DNA of 64,000 nucleotides from Sphingomonas echinoides ATCC 14820 (GTDB taxonomy: Bacteria > Pseudomonadota > Alphaproteobacteria > Sphingomonadales > Sphingomonadaceae), in the NCBI RefSeq assembly GCF_000241465.1, contig NZ_JH584235.1:137339-201338 (forward strand), written 5' to 3'. The notes under the pieces were generated by a model. The model was not told where the DNA came from and did not search any database. It was given only the letters and a program-made list of their open reading frames with translations. Shown here piece by piece: positions 60,204-64,000 of this stretch. Positions within the stretch are counted from its first letter, which is position 1, and each line of letters begins with the position of its first letter. The position numbers and the translations under genes are program-made.

Positions 60204-61103
60204 TCAGCCGACAAGCGATTGCCGGTGGCGGGCGACGATATCGGCGAGCCATTCGTGGAAGACTGCAACGCGCTTGAGTTGGCGCGTATCCTCGTGCGTT
60301 ACCACCCAGAACGAGCGCGTGATTTGGTGCTGCGGCAGCACGATCGATAGGTTGTTGTCGGTCTCGCCGATAAAGCTCGGCAGCACCCCGACGCCGGCAT
60401 GCGCCGCGACCAGTCCGAATTGCGCGTTGATACTGCTGCTGCGCACGGTGGGCACCAGCCGCGGGTCGATCTCACCCAGATAGCGCAGTTCGGGGGCATA
60501 GAGCAGGTCGGGCACGTAACCGATCAGTTGGTGTCCGAGCAGATCGTCCACGGTGGCGATCGGTGGCGCCCCGGCAAGATAGTCGTTCGAGGCATAAAGC
60601 CGCAGCGTATAATCGGAGAGCTTCCGGCTCACCACCGGGCCGCTGCCGGGGCGCGCCAGCAGGATCGCGATGTCGGTCTCGCGCTTGGACGGGTTGAGGA
60701 AGCCGTTGCTCGCCACGAGCTCGACGACGATGTTGGGATAGGCCTCGCAAAACGAGCGGAGATGGCGGGCAACGAACCAGGCGCCGAATCCCTCGGCGAC
60801 GCTGACGCGCAGCAGTCCGGACAAGGCGGCGCCGCTCGTCGGGGCCTGCTCGATCGACTGCGCCGCGCGCTGCATCTCCTCGACATGGACAAGCAACCGC
60901 TCGCCGGCCTCGGTGAGCGTCTGGCCTTCGCGCGTCTGGTCGAACAGGTGATGGCCGACGCGATCCTCCAGCCGCCGGATGCGCCGCCCGATGGTCGAGG
61001 CGTCGACACCGAGCAGGCGGCTCGCTCGCGCAAGCTGCCCGGTTTGCGCCACCGCCAGAAAGTCCTGCAGTTCGCCCCAGCGAAGCGGTGAGATCGCTTG
61101 CAT
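60204..61103 (-). CDS. LysR-family transcriptional regulator
   Basis: The 299-residue protein has an N-terminal LysR helix-turn-helix (LQDFLAVAQTGQLARASRLLGVDASTIGRRIRRLEDRVGHHLF) and a two-lobed effector domain (VSVAEGFGAWFVARHLRSF, VGVLPSFIGE). It is divergent from mmsA with a 79-base intergenic region holding the palindrome CTTGCGAA...TTCGCAAG, so it very likely controls the valine/isobutyrate operon. Confidence 0.9.
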   Translation of the reverse strand: MQAISPLRWGELQDFLAVAQTGQLARASRLLGVDASTIGRRIRRLEDRVGHHLFDQTREGQTLTEAGERLLVHVEEMQRAAQSIEQAPTSGAALSGLLRVSVAEGFGAWFVARHLRSFCEAYPNIVVELVASNGFLNPSKRETDIAILLARPGSGPVVSRKLSDYTLRLYASNDYLAGAPPIATVDDLLGHQLIGYVPDLLYAPELRYLGEIDPRLVPTVRSSSINAQFGLVAAHAGVGVLPSFIGETDNNLSIVLPQHQITRSFWVVTHEDTRQLKRVAVFHEWLADIVARHRQSLVG

Positions 61104-61117
61104 TTATGCATCCCGAA

Positions 61118-61152
61118 CTTGCGAACACACCTCTTGCCGGTAAATTCGCAAG
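61118..61152. promoter_or_regulatory. Inverted repeat in the LysR/mmsA promoter
   Basis: CTTGCGAA (61118-61125) and TTCGCAAG (61145-61152) are perfect inverse copies 19 bases apart, in the short gap between the divergent genes. This is a plausible LysR binding region. Confidence 0.65.
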
Positions 61153-61182
61153 AGCGCAATCGTCTCATCGAGGAGACTTGGA

Positions 61183-62682
61183 ATGCGCACGATCGACCAT
61201 GTTATCGTAGGCGGAGGCGGCGGCACCGCCGCTCGAATGGGCGATGTGTTCGACCCCAACACGGGCAAGGTCCAGGCATCGGTGGCGCTCGGCACGCAGG
61301 CCGATCTCGACCGTGCCGTGGCCGCCGCGCAGGCCGCGCAGCCCGCCTGGGCCGCGACCAACCCGCAACGCCGCGCGCGCGTGATGTTCAACTTCAAGGC
61401 GCTCGTCGAAGCCAATATGGACGAGCTGGCGCATACGCTCTCGTCCGAACACGGCAAAGTGATCGCGGACAGCAAGGGCGACATCCAGCGCGGTCTGGAA
61501 GTCATCGAATTCTGCTGCGGCATCCCGCACGTCCTCAAGGGTGAATATACCCAGGGGGCGGGGCCGGGGATTGACGTCTATTCGATGCGCCAGCCGCTCG
61601 GCATCGGTGCGGGGATCACGCCGTTCAACTTCCCGGCGATGATCCCGCTGTGGATGTCGGGGGTCGCGATCGCGTGCGGCAACGCCTTCATCCTGAAGCC
61701 GAGTGAGCGCGATCCGTCGGTGCCGGTGCGGCTCGCCGAACTGTTCCGTGAAGCTGGCTTGCCCGAGGGCATCCTGCAGGTCGTCCATGGCGACAAGGAG
61801 ATGGTCGACGCGATCCTCGATCATCCGGCGATCAGCGCGGTTAGCTTCGTCGGATCGTCCGACATCGCGCACTATGTCTACAATCGCGGCGTCGCCGCCG
61901 GAAAGCGCGTCCAGGCGATGGGCGGAGCAAAGAACCATGGCATCGTGATGCCCGATGCCGATCTCGACCAGGTTGTCGCGGACCTGTCGGGTGCGGCGTT
62001 CGGGTCGGCGGGCGAGCGATGCATGGCGCTGCCCGTCGTGGTGCCGGTTGGCGATAAAACCGCCGATGCCCTGCGCGAGAAACTGATCCCCGCGATCGAC
62101 GCACTGCGCGTGGGCGTCTCGACCGATGCCGAGGCGCATTACGGTCCGGTGGTCAACGCCGCGCACAAGCAACGGGTAGAGAACTGGATCCAGACCGGTG
62201 TCGACGAAGGTGCCGAACTGGTCGTCGATGGCCGCGGCTTCACGCTGCAGGGACACGAACAGGGCTTCTTCATCGGCCCGTCGCTGCTCGATCGCGTCAC
62301 GACCGATATGCAGTCGTACAAGGAGGAAATCTTCGGCCCGGTCCTCCAGATCGTCCGCGCCAAGGACTTCGAGGAAGCGGTGCGCCTGCCCAGCGATCAT
62401 CAATACGGCAACGGTGTCGCGATCTTCACCCGCAACGGCCACGCTGCGCGAGAGTTCGCGGCGCGGGTCAATGTCGGGATGGTGGGGATCAACGTGCCGA
62501 TCCCGGTGCCGGTCGCCTACCACACCTTCGGCGGCTGGAAGCGCAGCGCGTTCGGCGACACCAACCAGCATGGCATGGAAGGCGTCAAGTTCTGGACCAA
62601 GGTCAAGACGATCACCCAGCGCTGGCCCGACGGCGGGGTCGGTGACGGCGCCAATGCCTTCGTCATTCCGACGATGGGGTAG
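61183..62682 (+). CDS. mmsA: CoA-acylating methylmalonate-semialdehyde dehydrogenase
   Basis: The 499-residue aldehyde dehydrogenase has the family hallmarks PFNFPAMIPLWM, FILKPSERDPSVP, GAKNHGIVMPDAD and the catalytic Cys280 (GSAGERCMALPV). It converts methylmalonate semialdehyde and CoA to propionyl-CoA and CO2 in valine breakdown. It leads an operon with an acyl-CoA dehydrogenase and a hydrolase of the same route. Confidence 0.94.
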   Translation: MRTIDHVIVGGGGGTAARMGDVFDPNTGKVQASVALGTQADLDRAVAAAQAAQPAWAATNPQRRARVMFNFKALVEANMDELAHTLSSEHGKVIADSKGDIQRGLEVIEFCCGIPHVLKGEYTQGAGPGIDVYSMRQPLGIGAGITPFNFPAMIPLWMSGVAIACGNAFILKPSERDPSVPVRLAELFREAGLPEGILQVVHGDKEMVDAILDHPAISAVSFVGSSDIAHYVYNRGVAAGKRVQAMGGAKNHGIVMPDADLDQVVADLSGAAFGSAGERCMALPVVVPVGDKTADALREKLIPAIDALRVGVSTDAEAHYGPVVNAAHKQRVENWIQTGVDEGAELVVDGRGFTLQGHEQGFFIGPSLLDRVTTDMQSYKEEIFGPVLQIVRAKDFEEAVRLPSDHQYGNGVAIFTRNGHAAREFAARVNVGMVGINVPIPVPVAYHTFGGWKRSAFGDTNQHGMEGVKFWTKVKTITQRWPDGGVGDGANAFVIPTMG

Positions 62683-62684
62683 CA

Positions 62685-63830
62685 ATGAGCGACCAGTTCG
62701 ACCTGACCGACGACCAGCGCGAGATTCAGGAGCTCGCGCAGCGGTTCACCGCGGATCGCATCACGCCGTTTGCGGCCGAGTGGGACGAGAAGTCACACTA
62801 TCCGGTCGATGTATGGAAGGCCGTCGGCGAGCTCGGCTTCGGCGCGATTTACGTGTCGGAGGAATCGGGCGGGATCGGGCTCGGGCGGCTCGAAGCGGCG
62901 TTGATCATGGAGGCGATGGCCTATGGCTGCCCCGCAACCAGCGCGTACATTTCGATCCACAACATGGCGACGTGGATGATCGACCGCTTCGGCGGGCAGG
63001 AGATCAAGGATCGATTCCTCCCCAGCCTGGTCAGCATGGACAATATCGCGAGCTATTGCCTGACCGAGCCAGGATCGGGATCGGACGCGGCGGCGCTCAA
63101 GACGAGTGCGCGGCTCGATGGCGACCATTACGTCCTCAACGGCACCAAGCAGTTCATCTCGGGTGCGGGCTATAACGACATCTACGTCTGCATGGTGCGG
63201 ACCAGCGAGGAGAAGTCGAAGGGCATTTCCTGCCTGGTGATCGAGAAGGACACGCCGGGCCTGTCGTTCGGCGCGCCGGAAAAGAAGCTCGGCTGGAACG
63301 CCAGCCCGACCGCGCAGGTGATCTTCGAGGACTGCCGCGTGCCGGTCGAGAACCGCGTCGGCGCGGAGGGCGACGGGTTCCGCTTCGCGATGGCGGGGCT
63401 CGACGGCGGGCGCTTGAACATCGGCGCCTGTTCGCTCGGCGGGGCGCAGCGCTGCCTCGACGAAGCGGTCAAATATACCAAGGAGCGTCAGCAGTTCGGC
63501 ACGCCGGTCGCGGAGTTCCAGAATACGCAGTTCATGCTCGCCGACATGGCGACCGACCTCGAGGCGGCGCGTGCGTTACTATATCTGGCGGCGGCGAAGG
63601 TGACCGCGAACGCGCCCGACAAATCGCGCTTTTCGGCGATGGCGAAGCGGCTCGCGACCGATAACGGCTCGTCGATCGTCGACCGCGCGCTGCAGCTGCA
63701 CGGCGGCTACGGCTATCTGCGCGACTATCCGATCGAGCGTTTCTGGCGCGACTTGCGCGTCCACTCCATTCTCGAGGGCACCAACGAAGTGATGCGAATG
63801 ATCGTGGGCCGGGACCTGACCCGCCAGTGA
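62685..63830 (+). CDS. Isobutyryl-CoA dehydrogenase-like acyl-CoA dehydrogenase
   Basis: The 381-residue acyl-CoA dehydrogenase has the usual FAD motif YCLTEPGSGSDAAALKT, YTKERQQFGTPVAEFQ and the catalytic Glu364 in LEGTNEVMRMIVGR. Placement directly after mmsA and before a 3-hydroxyisobutyryl-CoA hydrolase indicates oxidation of isobutyryl-CoA to methacrylyl-CoA in the valine route. It begins two bases after the mmsA stop. Confidence 0.9.
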   Translation: MSDQFDLTDDQREIQELAQRFTADRITPFAAEWDEKSHYPVDVWKAVGELGFGAIYVSEESGGIGLGRLEAALIMEAMAYGCPATSAYISIHNMATWMIDRFGGQEIKDRFLPSLVSMDNIASYCLTEPGSGSDAAALKTSARLDGDHYVLNGTKQFISGAGYNDIYVCMVRTSEEKSKGISCLVIEKDTPGLSFGAPEKKLGWNASPTAQVIFEDCRVPVENRVGAEGDGFRFAMAGLDGGRLNIGACSLGGAQRCLDEAVKYTKERQQFGTPVAEFQNTQFMLADMATDLEAARALLYLAAAKVTANAPDKSRFSAMAKRLATDNGSSIVDRALQLHGGYGYLRDYPIERFWRDLRVHSILEGTNEVMRMIVGRDLTRQ

Positions 63831-64000
63831 CCGACGACATCCGCACGTACATCGACCGCTGCGCCGGGCGGCTGCGGCTGAACCGGGCCAGGGCGCTGCA
63901 TTCGCTCAACCTCGACATGGTGCAGGCGATGACGCGGGCCTTGCTCGACTGGCGCAGCGATCCCGATGTCCGCATCGTGCTGATCGACCATGCCGACGGT
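63827..64000 (+). CDS. 3-Hydroxyisobutyryl-CoA hydrolase-like crotonase, 5' part
   Basis: The frame opens at GTG 63827, overlapping the dehydrogenase stop (GTGA), and runs off the window after 58 codons. The translated start (GRLRLNRARALHSLNLDMVQAMTRALLDWRSD) matches the N-terminus of 3-hydroxyisobutyryl-CoA hydrolase (usually GRLTLNRPKALHSL). It would release 3-hydroxyisobutyrate in the valine route. The rest is outside the window. Confidence 0.85.
   Translation, partial: MTDDIRTYIDRCAGRLRLNRARALHSLNLDMVQAMTRALLDWRSDPDVRIVLIDHADG

Noticed and set aside
1-64000. CRISPR array or rRNA genes
   Set aside because: No regularly spaced repeats and no rRNA-like sequence were seen on reading the window.

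Overview
The window is a high-GC stretch of an alphaproteobacterial chromosome, most likely from the order Sphingomonadales. Pointers to this are two large TonB-dependent receptors placed inside catabolic operons, CYP101-type P450s with their own ferredoxin and reductase, and many small NTF2-like proteins among CoA-degradation genes. No rRNA, complete tRNA or CRISPR array was seen.

Layout. (1) 1-3.44 kb: the end of a C39-type peptidase/ABC exporter gene, an exported protein with a double-glycine leader and a phage-lysin-like C-terminal domain, a small exported partner protein, and a divergent Fic-domain gene. This looks like a contact or bacteriocin-type locus. (2) 3.6-9.2 kb: a mobile-element graveyard. 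It holds a truncated IS5-family element, a complete IS3-family element sitting against a 5'-truncated IS1182-family transposase, a complete P4-type integrase and a truncated one placed back to back with tRNA 3'-end fragments between them, and a LuxR remnant. (3) 9.3-30.6 kb, catabolic block A: MarR and TetR regulators, a TonB receptor, three acyl-CoA ligases, a CoA transferase, thiolases (one paired with a DUF35 protein), a crotonase, a MaoC dehydratase, an acyl-CoA dehydrogenase and a Rieske oxygenase. Its promoter regions share an AACAAAC..GTTTGTT-like palindrome. (4) 30.6-54.0 kb, catabolic block B: a camphor-like pathway. It has two CYP101-type P450s, ferredoxin, ferredoxin reductase, alcohol dehydrogenases, two proteins resembling 3,6- and 2,5-diketocamphane monooxygenases, a 6-oxocamphor hydrolase homologue, a third luciferase-like monooxygenase, RibBA, an acyl-CoA ligase and a second TonB receptor. 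Nearly every divergent promoter here carries GTCAAC-N6-GTTGAC. (5) 54.2-60.2 kb: a forward operon of crotonases, a flavin reductase fused to an IclR-type domain, thiolase, SDR and two NTF2-like proteins. (6) 60.2-64 kb: a LysR regulator divergent from a valine/isobutyrate operon (mmsA, isobutyryl-CoA dehydrogenase, start of a 3-hydroxyisobutyryl-CoA hydrolase).

How it may work together (inference). A bicyclic ketone enters through the TonB receptors and is hydroxylated by the P450 system. Alcohol dehydrogenases oxidise the product to a diketone. The ring is opened either by FMN-dependent Baeyer-Villiger enzymes (with FMN from RibBA and reduced flavin from the fused reductase) or by the 6-oxocamphor-hydrolase-type C-C hydrolase. 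The acids are then activated to CoA esters and beta-oxidised, and branched C4 products could feed the adjacent isobutyryl-CoA operon. Family comparisons are from memory of the sequences; no search was run.
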